This document shows, piece by piece, positions 25,601-33,698 of a stretch of 35,047 nt of DNA. The position numbers were made by a program, and so were the translations under genes. The DNA is from CAZQHK01 sp964593455 (GTDB lineage: Bacteria > Muiribacteriota > CAYSPT01): assembly GCA_964593455.1 (NCBI GenBank), contig CAZQHK010000043.1, positions 1 through 35,047 on the forward strand, read 5' to 3'. How positions within the stretch are numbered: position 1 is the first letter of the stretch; each line of letters begins with the position of its first letter. A model generated the notes under the pieces. That model was not told where the DNA came from. It did not search any database and saw nothing but the letters and a program-made list of their open reading frames with translations.

Positions 25601-26077
25601 CGTTGTTGTATCGAACAGGGAAAAGTTTTGGAGGCGCTGTGGGCAAAGTGGGAAGGTGAAGGCCGGGAGATCATGGACATGGGTATGGGGCTCAACACCG
25701 GTCCCATGATCACCGGGGCCATGGGTGCCGACAGGTTCATGGACTACACTGTTATCGGCGACGCAGTGAACCTGGGTGCCCGCCTTGAAGGGCTCACCCG
25801 TGACTGGGATAATTATCTCATCATCAGCGAGTTCACCTACGAGCATGTCAAGGATATCGTGGTGGCAAAACCGCTGGAACCGGTTGTTGTTAAAGGTAAA
25901 ACAAAACCGGTTATGATTTACGAGATTCAGGGACTGAAAGAAGAAGAGTACCGGTTTCCACTTCCCCGGGTCGCCAAGAAAGAGAAACGGGAAGCAGCTG
26001 AAAAGAAGAAAGCCTCCCTGGGGGGTGGCAGCCCGAAAAAAAAGGAAGAGACACCTCCGGCAGCGGATAAAAAATAG
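22656..26077 (+). CDS. CHASE2 adenylate cyclase with inserted beta-sandwich domains
   Basis: As written, the frame is broken by 100 Ns at 25474-25573. Merging the identical 55-bp flanks gives one 1088-residue protein. It has TM1 at about 15-34, the first part of an extracytoplasmic CHASE2 domain at about 36-250, an insertion at about 275-685, the end of CHASE2 at about 688-742 (VVFIGPTSPVDQDL, AGVEYHAHAFHSL), three TM helices at about 745-815, and a class III cyclase at about 855-1030. Catalytic residues (merged numbering) are metal Asp866 and Asp910, Lys906 and Thr980 for adenine, and Asn987 and Arg991 for the transition state, so cAMP synthesis is expected. The insertion holds about four carboxypeptidase-regulatory-like repeats (about 277-345, 377-455, 484-555, 604-680). 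The tail is Lys-rich. AAAGGG precedes the ATG. Confidence 0.92.
25419..25473. repeat. Left copy of 55-bp duplicate flanking the N gap
   Basis: Identical to 25574-25628 over all 55 bases and directly abuts the N run. It encodes part of the cyclase domain (QPNHAELALRCCIEQGKV). This is an overlap of two contig ends, not a biological repeat. Confidence 0.9.
25474..25573. other. 100-N scaffold gap, probably of zero real length
   Basis: Exactly 100 Ns, a common default for unknown gap size. Removing the Ns plus one 55-bp copy deletes 155 bases (2 modulo 3), which brings the reading frame before the gap into register with that after it and gives a complete class III cyclase core without missing residues. 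Confidence 0.9.
25574..25628. repeat. Right copy of 55-bp duplicate flanking the N gap
   Basis: Exact duplicate of 25419-25473 in direct orientation on the other side of the gap; see the gap entry. Confidence 0.9.
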
Positions 26078-26095
26078 GCCCGTGTTGATATTGAA

Positions 26096-29000
26096 TTACA
26101 GGTCTTTTAAAATGTCGGTGATATCCGTTTGAGAAGCATCTTTGGACAGTGACTGCTGGAGGGTCTTCTTGCCGTGCTCCAGGTCATTCTGCATGAGATA
26201 CATTATTCCCAGGTTCTTAAGGGTTTCGGCCGTCTCGAAATGAGTGTCGAGAGAGATTGCTTTTTCCATCGTCTCGATTGCCCGGGGAATCCACTTGACG
26301 TCCTGATAGATGATACTGAGGTTATAGTACGCTTCGGCATTATCGGGATCGAGTTCGGTGACTTTTAGCAGATGTTCCACGGCCTCTTTAAGCCTTTTTA
26401 CCTGGACCAATTGAACTCCCAGATTAAGGTGGGCATCAACTTCCTGTGGAGCCAATTCTGCAGCTTTAGCGAGGGCTTCCACTGCTTCGTCATGCCGGTC
26501 CAGATCGCTGAGCACGTTACCCAGGTTGAAGAATCCCTTGAAATTACTTGGCGCCAGTTCCGTCCCTTTTTTGAAGGATTCGAGCGCCTCTTCTTTCTTG
26601 CCTGACTGGTTGAGAATTATGCCGCGGTTGATATAGGCCAGGCTGTAATCTTTTTTTATCTCGATGGCTGCCTCGAACTGGCGAAGGGCTTCTTCCTGAC
26701 TCTTCTCGTCGAGGAGAAGGCTTCCCAGGTTAAAATGGGCTTCAGGTGTTTTCTTTCCTTGCTTGATGGCTTGCTTATAATATTCCGCGGCTCTCTTTTT
26801 ATCTCCTTTTGCCAGGTAGGAATTACCCAGGTTTGTCAGAGCACCGCTGTAATTGGGATTAATGGAAATTGCCTGTTCAAGGACTTGAATTGCCTTGTCT
26901 GTTTGGCCGTTACTCAGGTAAGCGCTGCCCAGGTTGTTGTAAATAGATGGTTGGTTGTTTTTTAAGCCGGCGGCCGTCTCGAAATATTCAATAGCTTTAA
27001 ATGAATTGCCATTCCGTTGGTTGATCAGTCCCAGATTAGTCACAGCAAACACATTTTCCGGTTGAAGTACGAGTACCTGGTTGAATGTTTCCTCTGCTTT
27101 CGTTAAATCGTCTTTCTTGAAATAAGCGTTGCCGAGCTGATACCACGTGTCGACATCCTGTTCATTGACAGTAACTGCGAACCGGTACTGGATAATAGCT
27201 TCATCATATTTTGACTGTTCCTGGTAGAGGTCTCCAAGATTGGATCGAACTTTACCATGCCCGGTAGTGAGCAGGATAACATTGTAAAGATCGGGTGAAA
27301 GGTCGTACGTGCCGTCTGCAATAATAATACCCATGTCTTCGGCCAATTTCCCAAAGTCGGTGATGGGAGCAAAACAAATGGCGTGTTCCTCGGTGGCTTT
27401 GTCAAAATTGAGCCTGTTGAAATAGATATCGGCCAAATGATAGTGAATAGGCAAATACATTGGATTATTCTCTTCGAGCTTACGCAGCAGGGTTTCAGCT
27501 TTCTCATCATTACCTGTTTTTTTGAGCACGGAAGCCAGGTTGAGTACTGCCGGAACTAATTTAGGACTGCTTGAAACCGTCTCGGTTAAAATATCGATGG
27601 CTTTCTCGTTCTGGTCCAACCGGGAGTAGAACGTGGCTAACCGGGCTTTATCTACCGGTTTAAGCGTGTTTTCTTCCTTTTTTTCCAGGCTGTCCACGAC
27701 CAACTTGATGGCTTTGGGATGGGCAAACCGCAGGGTATTCAATTCTTCGATAAATTTCTTCAATACCGGTCGGTCGGGATTGTATTCGAGAGATAACCGC
27801 AGCTGTTCGAGGGTTTTATGATTCAGATCCCAGTAATAAAATACTAATCCCCGGGTGGTGTAAATCAGGGAAAGGGCTTTGGCGGCCGGTTCAAACTTCT
27901 CTATTTCGAGGATGTTCTTCAAGATGGAAATAGCTTCTCTTAACTTTCCCGTGGTGAACAGAAGGAGAGCTTGTTCGGTCCTCAGGGTCTGATCCTGCGG
28001 CTGGTTTAACAACATTATTTCTACCAGGCTGAGTCCTTCTTCCGCTTTACCCTGGAGGCGTAGATTGGCCACCAATTTCATCTTGAGGGTTTCGTCGTCC
28101 GGATCGAGTGCAATAGCTTTTCGATAGATGATTTCGGCTTCCGACAACTGTCCGGCCGTCTCGTATCCGTTGATGAGCTGGTCACGGATCTCTATGTTCT
28201 TCGGATTTGCCTTGTAAAGAATACTGTAGGCCCATATTGCCTTCTGTTTATCCCTGGCTGCCACTGCCGTCTTGGCGTAAACTTGTAGAAAATCCTCTCT
28301 CTCGATTTTCTTTTCGTTTGTGGTCTGGTCCAGGTATTTCAAAGCTTCTTGCGGTTGCTTCCGATCAAGGCACAGATTGGCCAGAGTGATATGAAGGTAG
28401 AGATCTTGCGGGAATTCGGAAATTACACCGGTCAACAGTTGGTAAGCCTCGTCGCTTCGTTCTTCAAGAATTGCAAGCAGGGCTTGCACCCGTTTAATTA
28501 TTGGAGAAGTCAGGTTCTCCTCGGATATGTTTCCAAGAATTGTTTTTGTATCGGATATTTTCCCCGCCTGGACATAGGCAAGAGCGAGCAGTGAAAAAAC
28601 AGAAAATTCCTCTTCCGCGGTCATATCGGTAAAGTTATTGGCAGCTATTTTGAGATGACTGGCGGCGTCTAGCGGACGTTCGAGATCGAGGCATAATTTC
28701 CCGAGCTCGATATGAGCCCAGACGGCGATTTCGTCAAACCGTTTCATATACATAAGTTGAGTGAGTGCCTCGTCGTACCGTTCGAGTTTTACCAGGCAAC
28801 GGGTCATGTTTTTATAAAACTGGATATCACTTTTAAAGTGTTTGATTACCCGTTCATAGGACTTGAGAGCCAGTTCGTATTCCTCTATCTTGAGCAGTAT
28901 GTCGCCCCTGAGCTGATAACCGGTATGTACCTGTGGATGATCCTTGATAAGCTTGTCCACCATTTCCATGGCTTCTTCCGGTTTTTCCGTTTCGATAAGT

Positions 29001-29257
29001 TTCTGAATCTCATCTACTTTCTTCTTAACTATATATTTCAGTTGCTCAGGCGATGGAGGCTTGGCCGGGGCGGTGGCCTCTTCTTTGGGGGCTGGTTCAT
29101 TTGTTAACGGTGGTGCTGACAGATTATCCATGGGGACCACCGGGTGCTGAACACCTGGTTCCTCGTCAGGAGGTTCGTCGGTTTTTTGCTGGGCATATGC
29201 AAGTGGATTCATCAAAAGCGAAACAATAAAAAGGAAGATCATTATTCTAGAAGGCAT
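26096..29257 (-). CDS. Large secreted TPR-repeat protein
   Basis: The 1053-residue protein begins with a signal peptide (MIFLFIVSLL, cut likely after AYA-Q at about residue 23) and a Pro/Glu-rich linker. Almost everything after about residue 70 is TPR, more than 20 units with the usual G..Y...G....A and P.....L..L....G patterns. One region in the middle (around the HAICFAPITDFGKLAED stretch) departs from the pattern and may be a spacer or a different small domain. No catalytic motif is seen. I infer an extracytoplasmic protein-binding scaffold. It starts 6 nt after the HAMP gene, whose last codons (AAAGGAGAA) supply its ribosome site, so the two are probably made together. It converges on the cyclase with only 18 nt between stops. 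Confidence 0.9.
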   Translation of the reverse strand: MPSRIMIFLFIVSLLMNPLAYAQQKTDEPPDEEPGVQHPVVPMDNLSAPPLTNEPAPKEEATAPAKPPSPEQLKYIVKKKVDEIQKLIETEKPEEAMEMVDKLIKDHPQVHTGYQLRGDILLKIEEYELALKSYERVIKHFKSDIQFYKNMTRCLVKLERYDEALTQLMYMKRFDEIAVWAHIELGKLCLDLERPLDAASHLKIAANNFTDMTAEEEFSVFSLLALAYVQAGKISDTKTILGNISEENLTSPIIKRVQALLAILEERSDEAYQLLTGVISEFPQDLYLHITLANLCLDRKQPQEALKYLDQTTNEKKIEREDFLQVYAKTAVAARDKQKAIWAYSILYKANPKNIEIRDQLINGYETAGQLSEAEIIYRKAIALDPDDETLKMKLVANLRLQGKAEEGLSLVEIMLLNQPQDQTLRTEQALLLFTTGKLREAISILKNILEIEKFEPAAKALSLIYTTRGLVFYYWDLNHKTLEQLRLSLEYNPDRPVLKKFIEELNTLRFAHPKAIKLVVDSLEKKEENTLKPVDKARLATFYSRLDQNEKAIDILTETVSSSPKLVPAVLNLASVLKKTGNDEKAETLLRKLEENNPMYLPIHYHLADIYFNRLNFDKATEEHAICFAPITDFGKLAEDMGIIIADGTYDLSPDLYNVILLTTGHGKVRSNLGDLYQEQSKYDEAIIQYRFAVTVNEQDVDTWYQLGNAYFKKDDLTKAEETFNQVLVLQPENVFAVTNLGLINQRNGNSFKAIEYFETAAGLKNNQPSIYNNLGSAYLSNGQTDKAIQVLEQAISINPNYSGALTNLGNSYLAKGDKKRAAEYYKQAIKQGKKTPEAHFNLGSLLLDEKSQEEALRQFEAAIEIKKDYSLAYINRGIILNQSGKKEEALESFKKGTELAPSNFKGFFNLGNVLSDLDRHDEAVEALAKAAELAPQEVDAHLNLGVQLVQVKRLKEAVEHLLKVTELDPDNAEAYYNLSIIYQDVKWIPRAIETMEKAISLDTHFETAETLKNLGIMYLMQNDLEHGKKTLQQSLSKDASQTDITDILKDL

Positions 29258-29263
29258 GGTTAT

Positions 29264-29833
29264 TCATTCTCCTTTCGGTTTCTTGGGTGGTAGATCGGTT
29301 TTTATCTCCGATAGTTTCTGTTCAATTTCCTGTATGGTTTTAATCAATTGTTCTGGAATTTGTTGATGCTGTGTCAGACGGGCAAAAAGGTCTTTCATTA
29401 CGGCACATCGATTCCTGAGAGCTGTTATGGCCACCTCGAGATCCTGAGGAAAATCTGCCAGGATATCGCCTTTGCGGACCATGAATCGTGCCGTCAGGTC
29501 ACCATCGGCCAGGCGGTGAAGCCCATCCCGTAATCTGAGGATGGGACCGGCCAGTCTATGGGAAAGAAACAGACTGAGCGCTATGGCCACAACCAGATCA
29601 ACAGCCAGGATGGCTGCCAGATGAGCCCGGTAATTGCTCCATATGTAGCCAACGGTATTAAACAAGGTATCTTTGGCGTATTCGGGTGAATACGTTCTGC
29701 TGATAGTATACATGGCTGCTACCGTTATGTTTAAAGCGGTAACAACTGCAACGATGCCAATAATCAGCAGAATTCTTATCAAAATCTTGAATTGAAACTG
29801 GGTATTGACCAGATACTGGCGGCGCCTGGACAT
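29264..29833 (-). CDS. HAMP-domain membrane protein without output domain
   Basis: The protein is 189 residues from the ATG at 29833. It has a basic N-terminus (SRRRQYLVN), TM1 at about 18-43, a short extracytoplasmic loop of about 25 residues, TM2 at about 70-91 and a HAMP-like linker at about 90-143 (RLAGPILRLRDGLHRLADGDL), then a predicted coiled coil and a Pro/Lys tail. No kinase, cyclase or chemotaxis signalling domain follows. The ATG is preferred to an in-frame TTG at 29839, as AGGAG is then spaced by 9 nt. It may transmit a signal to a separate partner; the co-transcribed TPR protein and the nearby cyclase are candidates, as inference only. Confidence 0.85.
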   Translation of the reverse strand: MSRRRQYLVNTQFQFKILIRILLIIGIVAVVTALNITVAAMYTISRTYSPEYAKDTLFNTVGYIWSNYRAHLAAILAVDLVVAIALSLFLSHRLAGPILRLRDGLHRLADGDLTARFMVRKGDILADFPQDLEVAITALRNRCAVMKDLFARLTQHQQIPEQLIKTIQEIEQKLSEIKTDLPPKKPKGE

Positions 29834-29949
29834 AGACAAACACTCCTGTTTCTGCGAAGCATACTACCACATTCTGGCTCTATCGTCCATGCTAAAACCA
29901 TTCATATGGCTATCTATCATATACGTTAGAAGATGCATTGTGATCTTCC

Positions 29950-29979
29950 TTGACCATGGATTTGGTGGTTTGCTATACT
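29950..29979 (+). promoter_or_regulatory. Predicted sigma70 promoter for the carboxylase operon
   Basis: TTGACC at 29950-29955 and TATACT at 29974-29979 with an 18-bp spacer. Transcription would start near 29986, giving a leader of about 80 nt before the carboxyltransferase ATG, which has a GGAGGTGG site at 30053-30060. Confidence 0.6.
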
Positions 29980-30066
29980 GCGGATGTCCAATGCAGGCAA
30001 AGTCCCTGAACTACTGATTATTGTCAGCATTCCAGGGTGTGAATAAATGGAAGTGGAGGTGGATCA

Positions 30067-31632
30067 ATGCCAGACGAAAAACCTTCCATTTTTGAAAAAC
30101 TCGAAAAGTTGGAGCAGTTGCGGGATCGAGCTCGATCCGGTGGTGGACAAAAAAGAATCGAAGCCCAGCACAAAAAAGGCAAACTTACTGCCAGGGAAAG
30201 GCTTGATATATTACTCGATCCCGGCAGTTTCAGAGAGTTGGATATGTTTGTCACCCATCGTTGTAGTGACTTCGATTTGGCCGACAATAAGATTTTAGGT
30301 GACGGAGTGGTAACGGGGCACGGACGGATCAACGGCCGTCCGGTTTATGTGTTCAGCCAGGATTTTACCGTGTTTGGCGGATCATTGTCAGAGACTTTTT
30401 CGGAGAAAATATGCAAGATAATGGACCTGGCTTTGAAAAACGGTATACCGGTAATCGGACTCAACGATTCAGGCGGAGCGCGGATTCAGGAGGGTGTTGT
30501 CAGCCTTGGTGCATATGCTGAAATATTCTTGAAGAACACTCTTTGTTCGGGTGTCATACCTCAAATATCAGTTATTCTCGGTCCCTGCGCCGGCGGTGCC
30601 GTGTATTCTCCCGCCATCACCGATTTCATTTTCATGGTAAAAGAAACGTCTTATATGTTCATAACCGGTCCGGACGTGGTGAAAACCGTTACTCACGAGG
30701 ATGTCACCTTCAACGAACTCGGCGGCGCTGAGGTCCACAGTACGAAAAGCGGTGTCAGTCACTTTCAGCGCGCTACGGAAGCGGAAGCCCTGGCGGATGT
30801 CAGGACGCTGCTCACGTTTATTCCCCAGAACAACATGGAAGACCCTCCTTTTGTGGCTACCGATGATCCCATCGACCGCCGGGAAGAAGATTTGCTGCAT
30901 ATCGTCCCCCACAGCCCGAGTGAACCGTATGACATGAAAAAGATAATAAAACTGGTGGTGGATGATGGCGATTTTTTTGAAGTTCACGAGGAGTTTGCTC
31001 AGAACATCGTGGTCGGATTTGCCCGGCTTGGAGGTTATCCGGTGGGGATCGTGGCCAACCAGCCGGCGGTTTTAGCCGGAGTGCTGGACATCAATTCGTC
31101 CATCAAAGGAGGACGGTTTGTGAGGTTCTGTGATGCCTTCAACGTCCCTCTCGTTACCTTCGAAGATGTTCCCGGATTCATGCCGGGCACATCCCAGGAA
31201 CACGGCGGAATCATAAAACACGGCGCGAAACTGCTCTACGCGTATTGTGAAGCGACGGTGCCAAAGCTCACGGTTATTACCCGCAAAGCGTATGGCGGTG
31301 CTTACGATGTTATGAGTTCAAAGCACATTAGAGGAGATGTGAACCTGGCCTGGCCTACCGCTGAAATCGCCGTCATGGGGCCGGAGGGAGCCGTCAATAT
31401 TATTTTCCGTAAAGAGCTTAAAGACCATCCTGATTCGGAAAAACGTCGTAAGGAACTGGTGGCGGAATATCAAAGCAAGTTTGCCAACCCCTATGTAACT
31501 GCCAGCCGGGGATATGTTGATGATGTGATAGATCCGAGAGACACCAGGCAGTATCTCATCGAGAGCCTGCAGTTGCTGGAAAACAAACGGGATAAGAATC
31601 CACCGAAGAAACATGGGAATATACCTTTGTAA
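30067..31632 (+). CDS. Acyl-CoA carboxylase, carboxyltransferase subunit
   Basis: The 521-residue protein is of the propionyl-CoA carboxylase beta/methylmalonyl-CoA decarboxylase alpha type. It moves CO2 between biotin and an acyl-CoA. Seen are the KLTARERLDILLDPGSF start, the NDSGGARIQEGV and GPCAGGAVYSPA oxyanion-forming loops of the first half, and GFMPGTSQEHGGIIKHGAK, KAYGGAYDVM and PTAEIAVMGPEGAV of the second. With biotin carboxylase and carrier genes directly after, a carboxylase is more likely than a sodium-pump decarboxylase. Propionyl-CoA or acetyl-CoA is the likely substrate; sequence alone does not decide. Confidence 0.95.
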   Translation: MPDEKPSIFEKLEKLEQLRDRARSGGGQKRIEAQHKKGKLTARERLDILLDPGSFRELDMFVTHRCSDFDLADNKILGDGVVTGHGRINGRPVYVFSQDFTVFGGSLSETFSEKICKIMDLALKNGIPVIGLNDSGGARIQEGVVSLGAYAEIFLKNTLCSGVIPQISVILGPCAGGAVYSPAITDFIFMVKETSYMFITGPDVVKTVTHEDVTFNELGGAEVHSTKSGVSHFQRATEAEALADVRTLLTFIPQNNMEDPPFVATDDPIDRREEDLLHIVPHSPSEPYDMKKIIKLVVDDGDFFEVHEEFAQNIVVGFARLGGYPVGIVANQPAVLAGVLDINSSIKGGRFVRFCDAFNVPLVTFEDVPGFMPGTSQEHGGIIKHGAKLLYAYCEATVPKLTVITRKAYGGAYDVMSSKHIRGDVNLAWPTAEIAVMGPEGAVNIIFRKELKDHPDSEKRRKELVAEYQSKFANPYVTASRGYVDDVIDPRDTRQYLIESLQLLENKRDKNPPKKHGNIPL

Positions 31633-31644
31633 AGGTTCTTAACT

Positions 31645-33144
31645 ATGGTTTTTAAAAAAGTCTTGGTAGCCAATCGGAGTGAGATTGCTCTTAGAATAAT
31701 CCGAGGGCTCAGAGAACTCGGTTTGGAAAGTGTGGCTGTGTATTCCCACATCGATCGCGACGCACCGTTTGTCAAGTTAGCCGATTACGCTTACTGCATC
31801 GGCGAATCAGAACCATTAAAAAGTTATCTGGACATGGATAAAGTCATTTCAACAGCCCGGCAAGCGGGAGCGGAAGCAATTCATCCCGGGTACGGTTTTC
31901 TGGCGGAAAATCCGGATTTTGCCGCCGCGTGCCGGAAAAATAATATCGTATTTATCGGTCCGAATCCCGAGGTTATCTCCCTGATGGGCGATAAACTGGC
32001 TGCCCGGAACCTGGCTGAGCAGTTTGATGTCCCGGTTATTCCCGGTATGCAGGAACCGTCGGAATCTCCTGACATGCTGCGTCAATGGGCTGAAAAAATA
32101 GGGTATCCCTTATTGATCAAAGCCGCCTATGGCGGGGGTGGCAAAGGGATGAGAACGGTTGGCAGCGCCGCCGAGCTTGAGCAGTCGTTGAAATCGGCTA
32201 TGAACGAAGCTCACGGCGCGTTCGGAAACTCCACTGTTTACCTGGAAAAGCTCGTGCAGGCACCGCGGCACATAGAGATACAGGTGGTGTGCGACCACCA
32301 CGGCCATGGAATTTACCTGCCGGAGCGAGAGTGTTCGATTCAGCGACGGCACCAGAAATTGGTAGAAGAATCTCCTTCCACCGCGGTGGATGAAGGGCTG
32401 CGTAAAAAAATCGGCGAAGCAGCAGTAAAATTAGCTTTAGAAGCTGGTTACGACAGTGTCGGCACGGTGGAGTTCCTGATGGACAAGAATCGCAATTTCT
32501 ACTTCCTGGAGATGAACACCCGTTTACAGGTGGAACATCCGGTAACTGAAATGATTACCGGTCTGGATCTTTTAAAGCTACAGGTGGAATTGGCCTCCGG
32601 CTGCCGGTTGCCCCTAAAACAAAGCGACATTTCGTTCACCGGCGCCGCTATCGAATGCCGTATCTGCGCTGAAGACCCGTTTAACAACTTTCTTCCGGAC
32701 TCCGGAACGATACAGTATCTGTTCGAACCTTCAGGACCCGGGGTGAGAATGGATTCCGGTGTTGAGACGGCTTCCCGGGTAGCCCGTTTCTACGATTCCC
32801 TGATCGCGAAACTGGTCTGTTGGGGAGAGAACAGGGATGAAGCCATCAACCGGTGTTCCAGGGCTTTGACGGAGTACACGGTCAGCGGTGTTAAAACAAC
32901 TATTCCTTTTCACCGGCTGGTTTTGAAATCGGACGCTTTCAGAGCGGGTGATACAACTACCGACTTCATCGGCCGGCATCTTCCCGGATTAATGGATGAG
33001 GAAGCTGTCAAGGAAGAGGAAACGGCGGCGGTGGTAGCCGCGGTTTTATCGTTTCTGGAGAAAAAAACGAAGGTTTTTCAATCGAAGACCGGCCCGGGCA
33101 GGAAACAGAATATGTGGAAATATACGTACCGAGAATCGAAGTAA
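31645..33144 (+). CDS. accC: Biotin carboxylase subunit of acyl-CoA carboxylase
   Basis: The 499-residue ATP-grasp enzyme carboxylates biotin with bicarbonate and ATP. It has VANRSEIALRIIR, HPGYGFLAEN, the glycine-rich AAYGGGGKGMR loop, ERECSIQRRHQKLVEE and the catalytic EMNTRLQVEHPVTE block. The C-terminal part is about 50 residues longer than stand-alone AccC but carries no biotin site. The carrier is a separate downstream gene. It begins 12 nt after the carboxyltransferase stop. Confidence 0.96.
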   Translation: MVFKKVLVANRSEIALRIIRGLRELGLESVAVYSHIDRDAPFVKLADYAYCIGESEPLKSYLDMDKVISTARQAGAEAIHPGYGFLAENPDFAAACRKNNIVFIGPNPEVISLMGDKLAARNLAEQFDVPVIPGMQEPSESPDMLRQWAEKIGYPLLIKAAYGGGGKGMRTVGSAAELEQSLKSAMNEAHGAFGNSTVYLEKLVQAPRHIEIQVVCDHHGHGIYLPERECSIQRRHQKLVEESPSTAVDEGLRKKIGEAAVKLALEAGYDSVGTVEFLMDKNRNFYFLEMNTRLQVEHPVTEMITGLDLLKLQVELASGCRLPLKQSDISFTGAAIECRICAEDPFNNFLPDSGTIQYLFEPSGPGVRMDSGVETASRVARFYDSLIAKLVCWGENRDEAINRCSRALTEYTVSGVKTTIPFHRLVLKSDAFRAGDTTTDFIGRHLPGLMDEEAVKEEETAAVVAAVLSFLEKKTKVFQSKTGPGRKQNMWKYTYRESK

Positions 33145-33156
33145 GGATCGGAAAAA

Positions 33157-33696
33157 GTGACAACACTCCTGGTTGAAATTGAAGATCGGGTCATAGAGGT
33201 GGAAGCGCCTGACAGGGTGACCGATGATTCGGCGTCGATCTCTATAGACGGCAGAGAATACTGTTGTCAATGGATTAAAACCAGGCGGGACGGCACTGTT
33301 AACTACTCTCTTCTGATTGATAACAGGCCGGTTTTTGCTTCAGTGAATGCAAAAGACGATGGGTACCGGGTCAGCGTCAATGACCGTGAAATAGACCTTA
33401 CCCTGGTTGACAAGAAACTGTGGGAACTGAAGAAGATGACCAGGGTTTCCGAGACAGTGGCCACGAAGGAGAAGATAAAGGCTCCGATGTCGGGACAGAT
33501 CGTTCGTATTTATGCCGGTGTCGGGGATATTCTGCCTCCTTCCGCACCCGTCATTGCCCTGGAAGCTATGAAAATGGAGATGGATATCTGGACCAGGACC
33601 GGGGGACGGCTGGCTGAGATAAAAGTGAAAGTCGGGGACAAAGTAGACGGGGACAAGGTATTGGCAATCATGGATACGAACCCGGAGGAGGAATGA
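33157..33696 (+). CDS. Biotin carboxyl carrier protein
   Basis: The 179-residue protein carries biotin on Lys139 in EAMKMEM. The lipoyl/biotinyl domain spans about 106-176 (KAPMSGQIVRIYAGVGD, PVIALEAMKM, KVGDKVDGDKVLAIMD). The first about 95 residues form a beta-rich N-terminal region of the kind seen in other carboxylase carrier subunits, probably docking to partners. Start is GTG, 12 nt after accC. It overlaps or abuts the next gene. Confidence 0.93.
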   Translation: MTTLLVEIEDRVIEVEAPDRVTDDSASISIDGREYCCQWIKTRRDGTVNYSLLIDNRPVFASVNAKDDGYRVSVNDREIDLTLVDKKLWELKKMTRVSETVATKEKIKAPMSGQIVRIYAGVGDILPPSAPVIALEAMKMEMDIWTRTGGRLAEIKVKVGDKVDGDKVLAIMDTNPEEE

Positions 33697-33698
33697 TT

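Noticed and set aside
25419..25628. A biological 55-bp tandem duplication in the cyclase gene
   Set aside because: The copies are identical and directly abut a 100-N scaffold gap; merging restores the frame, so an assembly overlap is the simpler explanation.
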